A stretch of DNA of 64,000 nt from Polaribacter sp. Hel1_33_78 (GTDB lineage Bacteria > Bacteroidota > Bacteroidia > Flavobacteriales > Flavobacteriaceae): assembly GCF_900106075.1 (NCBI RefSeq), contig NZ_LT629794.1, forward strand, positions 372,001-436,000, in the 5' to 3' direction. Shown piece by piece: positions 34,121 through 43,417 of this stretch. Below the pieces are notes generated by a model. It had not been told where the DNA came from and did no database searches. It saw only the letters and a program-made list of their open reading frames with translations. The translations under genes and the position numbers were made by a program. The number at the start of each line of letters is the position of its first letter. Positions within the stretch are counted from its first letter, which is position 1.

Positions 34121-35269
34121 TTAGATTTTATCTAACAAAATTTGAAAAGAAGTTCCTTTTCCAAGTTCAGATTTTTTTACGAATATCTTTCCATTATGAT
34201 AATCTTCTACAATTCTTTTTGAGAGTGATAATCCTAACCCCCAACCTCGTTTTTTTGTTGTAAAACCTGGCTTGAATATTTGTTTAAATAGTTTTTTAGG
34301 GATGCCTTTTCCGGTGTCAGAAACTGTAATTTTTACTTTTTTAGGAGTATTTTCAATCGTTAAAATTAATTCTCCTTTTCTTAACATTGCATCAATGGCG
34401 TTTTTAATTAAGTTTTCAATGACCCAACCAAATAGTTCTTCATTTACTTTTGTATAAATATTATTATCAGAACTATAAAAAGAAAATGCAATTTGTTTAG
34501 AACTTCTAGATTCCAAATAATCAAAAGCTTGTTTTGTAATTTCTACAATATTTTCTTTTTTCAATTCTGGTGTTGAACCAATCTTAGAAAACCGATTTGC
34601 AATGGTGTTTAACCGATGAACATCTTTTTCAATTTCATGAATATAAGTTTCATCAACTTTTTCCATTTTTAAAATAGCAATCCATCCTAAAAGAGAAGAT
34701 AAAGGCGTGCCAATTTGATGCGCCGTTTCTTTAGCCATACCTGTCCAAAGTTTATTGGTTTCAGCAGCTTTATTTGAACTGAAAAACAAATAAATTACGC
34801 CTAAAAACAAGATTAAAATTAAAATTAAAGCTAAAGGGTAGTAGGTTAATTTATTTAGTAAATCAGAATTTTTGTAATAGATAAATTGTTTGTTTTTTCC
34901 ATTATAAATTATTTCTATTGGCTGGTTTTGTACTTTCATTATAGCCAGCTGTTTTTGCAAATACTTTGGGTTTAAAGATTTAATGGAATCTAAGTTATTG
35001 GCATAAATTATTTCACCTTTATCATCCACAAGAATTAGAGGAATACTCTTGTTTGTGGTAATAATTTTATCTGGTAATGCAATGTTTGAGTTTAAATTTG
35101 CATTCGATAATTCCTTTTGAGCTTCCCCAAGAATTTCCATCCTTATTCTTTCCTCGTATTTAAATTTTTGAAAAATAGTAAAGGTATTCCAAAGAATTAA
35201 AGTTACTATTACAAATGATACAAGAATGGTGATTCGTTTAAACAAGAAAGTGTTTGATAAAATTTTCAT
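34121..35269 (-). CDS. Two-helix membrane sensor histidine kinase
   Basis: 382 residues from the ATG at 35269. Two membrane helices (about 10-30 and 145-165) flank a short extracytoplasmic sensor. The kinase core starts with the phosphoacceptor H in ETAHQIGTPLSSLLGW and continues with an HATPase domain (N box NLIKNAIDAM, DTGKGIPKKLF, GWGLGLSLSKRI). No HAMP or PAS domain is seen. No response regulator gene lies next to it, so its partner is unknown. Confidence 0.9.
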   Translation of the reverse strand: MKILSNTFLFKRITILVSFVIVTLILWNTFTIFQKFKYEERIRMEILGEAQKELSNANLNSNIALPDKIITTNKSIPLILVDDKGEIIYANNLDSIKSLNPKYLQKQLAIMKVQNQPIEIIYNGKNKQFIYYKNSDLLNKLTYYPLALILILILFLGVIYLFFSSNKAAETNKLWTGMAKETAHQIGTPLSSLLGWIAILKMEKVDETYIHEIEKDVHRLNTIANRFSKIGSTPELKKENIVEITKQAFDYLESRSSKQIAFSFYSSDNNIYTKVNEELFGWVIENLIKNAIDAMLRKGELILTIENTPKKVKITVSDTGKGIPKKLFKQIFKPGFTTKKRGWGLGLSLSKRIVEDYHNGKIFVKKSELGKGTSFQILLDKI

Positions 35270-35347
35270 TAAAACAAATATAAAGGTTTCTTGTATATAA
35301 CTCATTTCAAGATTTGATAGTATCTTTACGTAATTAAATTTTTGAAA

Positions 35348-36208
35348 ATGTTATCTATCAACCCAAAAGAAATTTCTACTGGCAAATTACATGGTTATTT
35401 ATTAGGCGCAATTGCACCAAGGCCAATTGCGTTTGCAAGTACTATTGATGCTGATGGGAATCCTAATTTATCACCTTTTAGTTTTTTTAATGTGTTCGGT
35501 TCTAATCCACCTGTTTTAATATTTTCACCAGCAAGAAGAGTTAGAGATAATACAACAAAACATACTTTAGAAAATTCTTTAGCCACAAAAGAAGTTGTTA
35601 TAAATGTCGTAAATTATGATATTGTGCAGCAAATGTCTTTAAGCAGTACAGAATATCCAGAAGGTGTAAATGAGTTTGAAAAAGCAGGATTTACTATGTT
35701 GCCTTCTGACGAAATTAAGCCTTTTAGAGTAGCAGAATCTCCTGTGCAATTTGAGTGCAAGGTAAAAGATGTTATTTTTACTGGTAACGAAGGAGGTGCA
35801 GGTAATTTAATAGTGTGTGAAGTTGTAAAAATTCATATTTCAGAAGATGTTTTAGCAGATGATGGAAGCATTGATCAACATAAAATTGATTTGGTAGCGA
35901 GAGCAGGAGGTAGTTATTATACAAGAGCAAGAGATGGTTTTTTCGAAATTCCGAAACCAATTGCTACTTTAGGAATTGGAGTAGACGCAATTCCATTAGA
36001 AATTAGAAACAGTCCAATTTTAACAGGGAATAATTTAGGGATGTTAGGTAATGTAGAGCAACTCCCAGCAGAAGATACTGTTAATAACTTTGGAAAAGAA
36101 CATTCCCAATTTATTGGGTTGGAAATGGTAAAAAAACATACATTTGCTCAAGAGTATTTAAGTAAAAACGATGTGGAAAGTGCTTGGAAAGTACTTTTAT
36201 TAAAATAG
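35348..36208 (+). CDS. Flavin reductase-like FMN-binding protein
   Basis: 286 residues from the ATG at 35348 (an in-frame TTG two codons earlier is less likely). The FMN-binding split barrel is recognised from GAIAPRPIAFASTIDADGNPNLSPFSFFN and NPPVLIFSPARR. The family reduces flavin or acts as an FMN-dependent oxidoreductase. Length (about 290) fits the long DIM6/NTAB-like branch. A small OB-fold gene starts 5 bases after its stop, probably co-transcribed. Confidence 0.9.
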   Translation: MLSINPKEISTGKLHGYLLGAIAPRPIAFASTIDADGNPNLSPFSFFNVFGSNPPVLIFSPARRVRDNTTKHTLENSLATKEVVINVVNYDIVQQMSLSSTEYPEGVNEFEKAGFTMLPSDEIKPFRVAESPVQFECKVKDVIFTGNEGGAGNLIVCEVVKIHISEDVLADDGSIDQHKIDLVARAGGSYYTRARDGFFEIPKPIATLGIGVDAIPLEIRNSPILTGNNLGMLGNVEQLPAEDTVNNFGKEHSQFIGLEMVKKHTFAQEYLSKNDVESAWKVLLLK

Positions 36209-36213
36209 AAATT

Positions 36214-36579
36214 ATGGAAGTTATTGGTAAAGTAAAAATCATTGGAGACGTTCAGACTTTTGGTGCTAACGGATTTCAAAAGAGAGAATTAGTAGTTACA
36301 ACGGATGATCAATATCCTCAAATGATAATGATTGAGTTTGTACAGGACAAATGTGATTTGTTAAACAACTATAAAGTTGGGCAAGATGTAAAGGTATCTA
36401 TTAACTTAAGAGGTAGAGAGTGGATTAATCCGCAAGGAGAAGCTAAATATTTCAACTCTATTCAAGGATGGAGAATAGAGAGTTTATCTCAAGCTGCACC
36501 AAGTAATTTGCCTCCAGTAGATCAGTTTCAACCTGCATCTAATGTTTCTAACGAAGAGCCAGATGATTTACCTTTCTAA
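36214..36579 (+). CDS. DUF3127 protein, SSB-like OB fold
   Basis: 121 residues from the ATG at 36214. The domain (about 1-100) has an OB-fold pattern: EVIGKVKIIGD, KRELVVTTD, MIMIEFVQDKC, KVGQDVKVSINLRGREW. This matches the DUF3127 family common in Bacteroidota. The C-terminus is a disordered acidic tail ending NEEPDDLPF, closely like the D-D-x-P-F tip by which single-stranded DNA-binding protein recruits repair proteins. It may be a nucleic-acid-binding SSB relative. The earlier in-frame ATG at 36184 lies inside the upstream gene and is unlikely. Confidence 0.85.
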   Translation: MEVIGKVKIIGDVQTFGANGFQKRELVVTTDDQYPQMIMIEFVQDKCDLLNNYKVGQDVKVSINLRGREWINPQGEAKYFNSIQGWRIESLSQAAPSNLPPVDQFQPASNVSNEEPDDLPF

Positions 36580-36606
36580 AACTATTAGAAATTTAAATCT
36601 TTAGAG

Positions 36607-36652
36607 ATACAAAAAAAGAGTGCTAATTTTAATTAGCACTCTTTTTTTGTAT
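36607..36652. terminator. Strong bidirectional terminator
   Basis: Perfect 21-bp inverted repeat (36607-36627 with 36632-36652) with A-run and T-run built into the arms. It serves the plus-strand DUF3127 gene and the minus-strand DUF1456 gene. Confidence 0.9.
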
Positions 36653-36683
36653 CTGGATTAAAATAATTAACAAATCCGATAAC

Positions 36684-36932
36684 CTATTTTTTCTTTTCTT
36701 CTTTTTTAGGCATTGGCCCTCGCAGATGAATTACCAATCCATTTAAAAAATTACGTAAAATTTGATCTCCACACTCTACATACTTTGGATGTTCTTCATT
36801 TCTAAATAAAGCACCTAGTTCTCCTTTACTTACTTTAAAATCTACTAAAGCGCAAATTTCTACAATATCTGTATCGCGCAGTTTATGAGCTACACGTAAT
36901 TTTTTTAAAATGTCGTTATTCGATAATCCCAT
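36684..36932 (-). CDS. DUF1456 (YehS-like) single-domain protein
   Basis: 82 residues. The core LSNNDILKKLRVAHKLRDTDIVEICAL and the later FRNEEHPKYVECGDQILRNFLNGL match one DUF1456 repeat. Most family members carry two such repeats (about 150 residues); this one has a single copy with a lysine-rich tail (KKEEKKK). The function of the family is not known. It lies 18 bases after the VTT-like membrane gene. Confidence 0.8.
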   Translation of the reverse strand: MGLSNNDILKKLRVAHKLRDTDIVEICALVDFKVSKGELGALFRNEEHPKYVECGDQILRNFLNGLVIHLRGPMPKKEEKKK

Positions 36933-36950
36933 AATGCAAAGGTAAGTGAA

Positions 36951-37574
36951 TTAATTTACTACTTTAAAAATTGCCCATGCATAAATTGCAAATCTTACAA
37001 ATCTAAATAATCCAAAAAATACAACATTTTTAAAAGGGTATTTAATCATACCTGCAGCGATGCAAGCAATAGAAAATGGCAACGGCAATAAAGCTCCAAC
37101 TAAAATTAAAATACCTCCCCATTTACGCGTGTTTTTTAAATTTTCCCGCATTTTAACTTCTAAATACTCTTTTAAAGATTTTATTTTTAAAGTTGTTTTT
37201 CCTAGAAAATAAGATATCAAACCACCACAGTAAGACAGTGTTGCTAAAATTGCTAAATTTAATATTGGTTCATTTGTTTTTTTAGACCAGGCAATAAAAA
37301 TTTCAGGAGGAATTAATCCTAAAAAGGTTTCAGAAATAAAGAAAGTGATTAAAATAGCAAATCTTGAAAAGGTTTCTGTAAAATGATGCAAACCATCATT
37401 GATATTATATAGATATTTATTAAATAGAAAAATAGCTAAAATAACACCAGTAATTGGTAGGATTGCTTTCTTTAAATTTTTCCAAACAAATAGATAAAAG
37501 CCAGTTCTTGCATAATAGTGATGCACTAACTTGGCTGTTTCTTTTTTAGTTTTTTTTCTTTTTAGCTTTGGCAT
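36951..37574 (-). CDS. VTT/DedA-like membrane protein
   Basis: 207 residues. A basic N-terminus (MPKLKRKKTKKE) precedes about four or five membrane helices. The region GLIPPEIFIAW...CGGLISYFLG and GALLPLPFSIACIAAGMIKYPF, with its glycine-proline reentrant pattern, resembles the SNARE-associated/VTT fold of DedA proteins. Those affect lipid scrambling and membrane homeostasis in other bacteria. The assignment is at superfamily level. Confidence 0.75.
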   Translation of the reverse strand: MPKLKRKKTKKETAKLVHHYYARTGFYLFVWKNLKKAILPITGVILAIFLFNKYLYNINDGLHHFTETFSRFAILITFFISETFLGLIPPEIFIAWSKKTNEPILNLAILATLSYCGGLISYFLGKTTLKIKSLKEYLEVKMRENLKNTRKWGGILILVGALLPLPFSIACIAAGMIKYPFKNVVFFGLFRFVRFAIYAWAIFKVVN

Positions 37575-37702
37575 TTTTCGGGTTTTAATAAAATTAAAAC
37601 GGCTTACAAAAATAGTGACAAAATCTTTATAAATTTCAGTTTAATTAATATTAACATTTTTTTTAAGAATTGACTAAATTCGCTAAAATGAATTAGTTAA
37701 TA

Positions 37703-38329
37703 ATGATGTGGCTCACAGATATAATCGTTTTTCCTGATTATAAATTTACAACTAAAGATGGTATTATAGCTTTAGGTGGCGATTTGTCTGAAGAAAGATT
37801 AATTTACGCATACAAAAATGGCATTTTTCCTTGGTTTTCAGAGGGAGATCCCATTGTTTGGTATTGTCCTCATGAAAGAATGGTTTTGTTTCCCAATGAA
37901 ATAAAAGTGTCAAAATCGATGCAAAAAATCATCCATAAAAATAAGTTTGTAATTACGGAAAACAAAGCTTTTAAGGAAGTGATTTATAATTGTAAAAACA
38001 TTGATAGGGGTGATGGTTTTGGAACTTGGATTACGGATGATATGGAACAAGCGTACATTAATTTATACAAAAGAGGAATAGCGAAATCTATAGAGATTTG
38101 GTTGAATAATGAATTAGTAGGTGGTTTATATGGAGTAGAGGCTCATAATATTTTTTGTGGAGAAAGTATGTTTAGTAAAGTCTCTAATGCCTCAAAATTA
38201 GCCTTTATTCATTTGGTTAAAAGTAATAACTACGAACTTATAGATTGCCAAGTTTATAATGCTCATTTAGCCAGTTTAGGGGCTAGAGAAATTGATAGAA
38301 AGACATTCTTAAGTATTTTAAAAAGTTAA
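37703..38329 (+). CDS. aat: Leucyl/phenylalanyl-tRNA-protein transferase
   Basis: 208 residues. Signatures GIIALGGDLSEERLIYAYKNGIFPWF near the N-terminus, then WYCPHERMVLFP, GDGFGTWITDDM, and SIEIWLNNELVGGLYGVE...FCGESMFS. It adds Leu or Phe from charged tRNA to N-terminal Lys or Arg, feeding the ClpS/ClpA(P) N-end rule pathway. It starts with ATGATG; either is possible. Convergent with the small outer-membrane protein gene. Confidence 0.96.
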   Translation: MMWLTDIIVFPDYKFTTKDGIIALGGDLSEERLIYAYKNGIFPWFSEGDPIVWYCPHERMVLFPNEIKVSKSMQKIIHKNKFVITENKAFKEVIYNCKNIDRGDGFGTWITDDMEQAYINLYKRGIAKSIEIWLNNELVGGLYGVEAHNIFCGESMFSKVSNASKLAFIHLVKSNNYELIDCQVYNAHLASLGAREIDRKTFLSILKS

Positions 38330-38341
38330 AAGCTTTAAGTT

Positions 38342-38839
38342 TTAAAACCGCCAACCAATATTGAAGCCAACTCTAGGAACTAAAACAGGAGAATTAGAAC
38401 CAAATAAATTCCGTCCGACTCCACCATATAAATCAATTACTAAACCACCACTTGCAACATATTTTGTGCCTACGGCAACACCTAAAGCGCCATCTGTATA
38501 TTTTTCATCATAATTTCCAGAATCTTCAACAGTTTCCTTTTTTCCTGAATTGATACCCAAAAAACCTTCACCAAAAAAATTCCATTGTTTATCTGTTGTA
38601 AAATAATGACGATAAAAAGGAGTAATCATCATATTTTCATTGTATCTAAAATTTGTAGATTGTTTTGCTAAATTAAATAGCGCAGAAATTCCAAAAGAAG
38701 ATTCATCGGTTAAATAACTTTCATAAGAGAACTCTAAGCTTCTAATTACTAACGCATCAGCAATGTCTAATTTAATTTCTTGCTGAGCGTAACTTAAAGA
38801 ACCTGTAAATAATGTAAAAAGTAAAACTAATTTTTTCAT
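38342..38839 (-). CDS. Small outer-membrane beta-barrel protein
   Basis: 165 residues. It has a signal peptide (ending SLSYAQQ) and then alternating strands with a C-terminal aromatic strand ending in F (GFNIGWRF). It resembles DUF3575-type barrels and is clearly related to the next gene upstream (same FSYESYL / VSYEYLI, TPFYRHYF / TPYYRWFF and VGTKYV / VGGKFI blocks), so the pair arose by duplication. Ligand or role is unknown. Confidence 0.75.
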   Translation of the reverse strand: MKKLVLLFTLFTGSLSYAQQEIKLDIADALVIRSLEFSYESYLTDESSFGISALFNLAKQSTNFRYNENMMITPFYRHYFTTDKQWNFFGEGFLGINSGKKETVEDSGNYDEKYTDGALGVAVGTKYVASGGLVIDLYGGVGRNLFGSNSPVLVPRVGFNIGWRF

Positions 38840-38874
38840 GGATTTTTATTTTTTATTAGTGTAATTTAAATAGA

Positions 38875-39450
38875 TTAAAACCGATATCCTAAAGAGATTC
38901 CACCCCTTGAAATAATATTTGTTTCAAAAATGTTAGTTTTCTCATTAAGAAGGTTTCTTCCAATTCCTAAATACACTTCTGCAACAAAGTTTTTTCTGGT
39001 AATAAATTTGCCGCCAACAGAAATACCAAGAGCGAAATCAGTTACATTCGTATTGTTTGAGTTGTAAACGTAAGTTCCGTTTGAATCATAGTAACCATCA
39101 TTATCTCGATTCTTTCTGGTATTTAACATACCGAAAGCTTCCACAAAAAAACCTCTAGCGGCAAACTTTTCAGAAAAAAACCATCTATAATAAGGTGTTA
39201 AAGAAAATTTTTTAGGAAACTCTGAATTTTCATTCATGTTAACAGTTAAAAATAAGTCTACCCCAAAAGAAGAATCATTATTAATTAAGTATTCATAACT
39301 AACATTAAAAGAGGAGAGTGCAATTAAGCTAAATGCATTCAACTTTAATTCATGGTGTTTATTATTGTCTTGCGGAAATCTGTCTTTATTCTCTTGAGAA
39401 AGAGATATTGTCGACACAAATAATAGAATAAGGAAAGTAATTTTTTTCAT
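38875..39450 (-). CDS. Small outer-membrane beta-barrel protein, paralogue of the neighbour
   Basis: 191 residues from the ATG at 39450 that begins a signal peptide (MKKITFLILLFVSTISLSQ). The in-frame extension to 39495 is not needed. The mature protein is eight-strand-like and ends in a terminal F (GISLGYRF). It differs from its paralogue mainly by an insert of Asn- and Tyr-rich loop residues (NRDNDGYYDSNGTYVYN), probably a surface loop. Function unknown. Confidence 0.75.
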   Translation of the reverse strand: MKKITFLILLFVSTISLSQENKDRFPQDNNKHHELKLNAFSLIALSSFNVSYEYLINNDSSFGVDLFLTVNMNENSEFPKKFSLTPYYRWFFSEKFAARGFFVEAFGMLNTRKNRDNDGYYDSNGTYVYNSNNTNVTDFALGISVGGKFITRKNFVAEVYLGIGRNLLNEKTNIFETNIISRGGISLGYRF

Positions 39451-39500
39451 TGGAGTCTTCTTTAATGCAACAAAAATAACTAAAAAGTGTACCAAGAATA

Positions 39501-42500
39501 TTAAAAAATAGCTTTTAATTGCACATTCCCTGTATGAATAGTTTTTGAGTTCTCGCTTTTTCTGCCTAAGTAATTTAGGTTTAGGTTTAAATAAGAATTC
39601 AACTTTTTGTTAAACAGCAAGCTCCAAGTGAAATTTTTCCCTGCCTGCAAACCTTCTAACATTTGATAGGCAACAGGTGTATTCGTATCTCCAGTAAAAT
39701 CATTTATAAACATATTTATATTTGCAGAAATCTGATTTTTAGTTTTGCTGATATAATAATAGTCAACACCTATTTTTTGTTGCTGTAAAGTTTCAAAACT
39801 CTCTAACCTATTTTTCTTGTTTTTGTAATGATAGAAAACAGAAAAACGATTGTTATCATTATATAAAAAACTAATTTTTGGTTCAACTTCTGCAGCATTA
39901 ATTTTATAATTTCTACTGATAAAATTGTCTGTTTCTAAGGTATTGTTGGATGTTTTTCCCATTAAATCAATCAGCCAAAAAGTTCTGAATTTATGAGCAT
40001 AATCTATTTGATGAATTTTGATTTTATTTTCCTGATTTCCAATAAAATATTGTTGTTTAATTTTAGAATCTCCATACGTAAAAGTGATGCTGTTTTTTTG
40101 TAAATCTTTATTGAAATAGAAACTGTTTCTAAAGTTTAAATTTAAGCCAATTAAAGAGCTTTTATTAAGGTCAAAAGGATTTAATTGAAACGAATTTCCT
40201 GTTCTTTCCTGTTCGTTTTCAACAGATAAAAAACTCTGATTGTAAAAGTGAGAAATTAGTTTTTTATAACCAGTTTTAGAAGACCAATTTCTTGGGTTTA
40301 AAGTCAGGTTTTGCTGCCACTTCGCTCTTTGTGTAGAAAGATAACTTAAGTTTGGTTTTGGCACTCTTAAATAGTTTGCTTGGTCTTTAAATTGTGCAAT
40401 TTCAAATTCGTTAAAATCTTTAACGCCATCATTATTGTAATCAATCCAAGTATAAAACCCAAAGCCCGGTTCTGTTTTTACATAAATATAATCTTGTCGC
40501 GCAACGTTGCCGGAAGAAGTTTCGTAGATAGTGCTTAAATTAATGAAATTGTTAAATATTTTCTGATTGAAAACAATTCTAGAATTTAGTGCTTTTTCAT
40601 CCTCATAAAAATTATTTGTTGTGATTCTGTAATTGGCAAACACATTTAAATTCGTGTTTTTATTTTTTACTAGTTTACTTTGAATATAAAGTGTTTTTCG
40701 GTTATTAATTTCAGTAAATTGATTTAATTTTATGCTGTCATTATTTCTGTAATTAAATCCGATTTTTGCAAATATTTTTGTAGAATCTCCAATACCAACA
40801 TAGCCTTCGTATTCTTTAAAACGATGACTTGTATTGACGAATTGTTTAGTATTTATATCTTTTCGGTTATTCGTTTCAAAGTTAATGAAGGCTCCAAGCC
40901 AAACTTTTTTAAGACTATGTTCTGCTTTTACTTTCGCCCTAAAAAAAGAATTATTTTCTAAGATTGATGTGTTTTCAAGCAAACTTCCATTCATAAAAAA
41001 TGAAGTATTTTTAATATTCAATTTAGATTGAAGTTCGTGTTTTATTCCTTTAAATATATCAGTATAATTTAAGCTGTTGAATCGGTACAAAACAAAATCA
41101 TCTGTTTTATTTTGTAAACTTAATTCGGATTGAAAAAAGTTTTTCGTAGCGTTATTGGTTAATAAATTCCAATCTCGGTTAAACTCTACAGGTTCCCAAC
41201 CTTGCTCTGATTGAAAGTTTTGTTGCACAAACTCATGATTAATATTACTTTTTAATTGCCATTTTTTATCAATTAAAATTTGTTGCCAGCTAACTTTTGC
41301 GGCTACTGCTTTATTTTGATTATCATCTAAATTTGAAAACAAATTTGCATCATTATTACTAATAGCAATTTCTGAATTAATCTCTGTTTTTTTGGTAGGA
41401 TTATAATCAGATTGAACTACAAAAATTTGACTTTTTGTAGGCGGAATTAAATTTATAACGGGCTGATAATCTCCTTGATTAATGCCTACAAAGACAAATA
41501 TATTTCCAATAGCAATGGTTCTATCTAAAATATAATCGCCATTATTTGCACCACGATTTGTAAATGTTACATTGTACAATTCATCTGTTTTAGAGGTAGA
41601 ATACTCAAAAGTTTCTACCGCTCCATTTGTAACTTTTTTATAGAGTATTTTGTTCTCATTAAATGTATCTAAAAAAGCACTTTCTGCAATCATGGCAGCA
41701 GAATTATTGCCTGCATTTGCAAGGATTTGTTTTTGTTCAGTAGATAAAATTTGTTGTAGAGGTTGGTTTTTTGCATCGTTTTCAGAATAGAAATAAGCAG
41801 CAATATTCATTTTTTCACTGTCATAAGATACTTCGTTATACGATATAAATCGTGTGTAATTTCTATCTGAATATTGAAACTCAATCCAGATTCTCATATC
41901 ATTTGTAATCGGGAAAGTCGTATTAAATGAAATTTCACTTAAATTATAGTTAATGGTATAATCTGCATTTTCTCCACGGTTAATTTGAACTCCATTCACG
42001 TAAACACTCTCACTGCCTTCAATCATTAAAATAGCGGCTTCATTATTAGCACCATAAATTTTGTAAGGTCCTTGATTTCCTTCGGAGGCTGTAAAATTAA
42101 ACGTATTAAATTTACCTCTAACAACAGCCCCAGAGGCAGCGACTTTTAAATTGTCATTTATAGTTGCTGCTGCCTCTAAACCAGCAACTTGTTTTGTAAA
42201 AGTTAAAAAGTAGCTTTTGTTGTTTTTTAATGAAATATCGCCTGCTTTTACACGCCAATTATCACTAAACATTTCAATGAATATTCTATCAAAATCTGTT
42301 ATATTTTGAGAGTATCCATTTTCTTGAATCGGAATATTGGTATCAAAAATATTAGCTCTTAATGTAACATCTTTAGATAATTTTCCTGAAATTTCTAAAT
42401 CCAAAGCAGAATTGGTAACTGCATTTTGATTGTTTCCAGTGGTAATTCCTCTGCTAATAAAACCGCGTGTTTGCAACCCTTCAAAAAGTTTGACATCCGA

Positions 42501-42878
42501 TGCTTTTTTGTTGGTGGTTAAACTGTATAAAACGCCATTGTTTGTGTTGTTGTTTATAATGAGATTTTCATTAAAAGGAGTATATATTTTGGTTATAAAA
42601 TCGGGAAATCTAAAATATTCAATGGTAATATTTTTATATTTATTAGAATCGATTATTAGCACTGCTTTGCTAAAGTCTACTTTAAATTCGGTTGAAGAAA
42701 TACGTTTTTTTGAAATATCAAAAATTTTAAATTCTTGTGAATTAATAGCAACAGAATCTAATTGAATAGTATCTTTTTTTACTTCAATAATTTTTGACCT
42801 AAAATCTTTAGATATTATTTGAGATTGGATTGAATATCCAACGAAAAGCAATATTAAAAAAAGGGTATTTTTATGCAT
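39501..42878 (-). CDS. Large outer-membrane beta-barrel protein with a Ca-binding-like loop
   Basis: 1125 residues with a signal peptide (MHKNTLFLILLFVGYSIQSQ). A region near residue 135-240 (GLQTRGFISRGITTGNNQNAV, LEISGKLSKDVTLRANI, FIEMFSDNWRVKAGDISL) resembles the opening of SprA-like giant barrels. Many amphipathic strands follow. DYNNDGVKDFNEFEIAQF near residue 815 is an EF-hand-like DxNxDGxxxxxE loop seen in such barrels. There is no TonB plug and no T9SS tail. It may be a translocon-like or assembly barrel, but the family is not certain. It lies between ogt and two small barrel genes on the same strand. Confidence 0.65.
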   Translation of the reverse strand: MHKNTLFLILLFVGYSIQSQIISKDFRSKIIEVKKDTIQLDSVAINSQEFKIFDISKKRISSTEFKVDFSKAVLIIDSNKYKNITIEYFRFPDFITKIYTPFNENLIINNNTNNGVLYSLTTNKKASDVKLFEGLQTRGFISRGITTGNNQNAVTNSALDLEISGKLSKDVTLRANIFDTNIPIQENGYSQNITDFDRIFIEMFSDNWRVKAGDISLKNNKSYFLTFTKQVAGLEAAATINDNLKVAASGAVVRGKFNTFNFTASEGNQGPYKIYGANNEAAILMIEGSESVYVNGVQINRGENADYTINYNLSEISFNTTFPITNDMRIWIEFQYSDRNYTRFISYNEVSYDSEKMNIAAYFYSENDAKNQPLQQILSTEQKQILANAGNNSAAMIAESAFLDTFNENKILYKKVTNGAVETFEYSTSKTDELYNVTFTNRGANNGDYILDRTIAIGNIFVFVGINQGDYQPVINLIPPTKSQIFVVQSDYNPTKKTEINSEIAISNNDANLFSNLDDNQNKAVAAKVSWQQILIDKKWQLKSNINHEFVQQNFQSEQGWEPVEFNRDWNLLTNNATKNFFQSELSLQNKTDDFVLYRFNSLNYTDIFKGIKHELQSKLNIKNTSFFMNGSLLENTSILENNSFFRAKVKAEHSLKKVWLGAFINFETNNRKDINTKQFVNTSHRFKEYEGYVGIGDSTKIFAKIGFNYRNNDSIKLNQFTEINNRKTLYIQSKLVKNKNTNLNVFANYRITTNNFYEDEKALNSRIVFNQKIFNNFINLSTIYETSSGNVARQDYIYVKTEPGFGFYTWIDYNNDGVKDFNEFEIAQFKDQANYLRVPKPNLSYLSTQRAKWQQNLTLNPRNWSSKTGYKKLISHFYNQSFLSVENEQERTGNSFQLNPFDLNKSSLIGLNLNFRNSFYFNKDLQKNSITFTYGDSKIKQQYFIGNQENKIKIHQIDYAHKFRTFWLIDLMGKTSNNTLETDNFISRNYKINAAEVEPKISFLYNDNNRFSVFYHYKNKKNRLESFETLQQQKIGVDYYYISKTKNQISANINMFINDFTGDTNTPVAYQMLEGLQAGKNFTWSLLFNKKLNSYLNLNLNYLGRKSENSKTIHTGNVQLKAIF

Positions 42879-42934
42879 ATGTACGATATGTAAAGAACGC
42901 TAAAATTGTTTTTTTAATATACTTTATTATAATA

Positions 42935-43417
42935 CTAGAAGAGAGATTGCTGTTTTACAGGGTTTTCATGAGCCAATAACCATTTTTTACGCCATATTCC
43001 GCCTGCATAGCCCGTTAAAGAGCCGTCAGAACCAATTACTCTGTGACAAGGAATAATAATCCAAAGTGGGTTTTTTCCATTCGCTGAAGCAACAGCTCTT
43101 ATTGCTTTTACATCGCCTAAAGCCTTGCTTTGTTCTAAATAAGTTCTTGTTTTACCATATGGAATTTTAAGTAATTTTTTCCATACTTTTATTTGAAATG
43201 GTGTTCCTTTTGGATTTACAGTTAGGTTAAAGCTTTCCCTTTTTCCCTGAAAGTATTCTTCTAATTGCACTACACAATCTTGCAGGCAATATGGAGTTTT
43301 TGAGGATGTTTCTAGATCATCATCCAAGATAGAAACAGCTTGTATTCCGTTTTTATCTCCAACAATTTTGGCAGTTCCTATGGGTGTTTTGTAATATGTA
43401 GTTTCGGTTGAGTACAT
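42935..43417 (-). CDS. ogt: Methylated-DNA-protein cysteine methyltransferase
   Basis: 160 residues. The acceptor motif IPCHRVIGSDGSLTGYAGG (Cys near residue 126) takes alkyl groups from O6-alkylguanine and is thereby inactivated. The helix-turn-helix FQIKVWKKLLKIPYGKTRTYLEQSKALG is standard. No AdaA domain is present, so it is the stand-alone Ogt type. The start overlaps the tatD-like stop in a TAATG junction. Confidence 0.95.
   Translation of the reverse strand: MYSTETTYYKTPIGTAKIVGDKNGIQAVSILDDDLETSSKTPYCLQDCVVQLEEYFQGKRESFNLTVNPKGTPFQIKVWKKLLKIPYGKTRTYLEQSKALGDVKAIRAVASANGKNPLWIIIPCHRVIGSDGSLTGYAGGIWRKKWLLAHENPVKQQSLF

Noticed and set aside
35395..35960. Minus-strand frames inside the flavin reductase-like gene
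   Set aside because: Shadow frames of a gene with a recognised family.
42430..42765. Plus-strand open frame antisense to the large barrel gene
   Set aside because: No promoter, no motif, and it mirrors the barrel's codon pattern.
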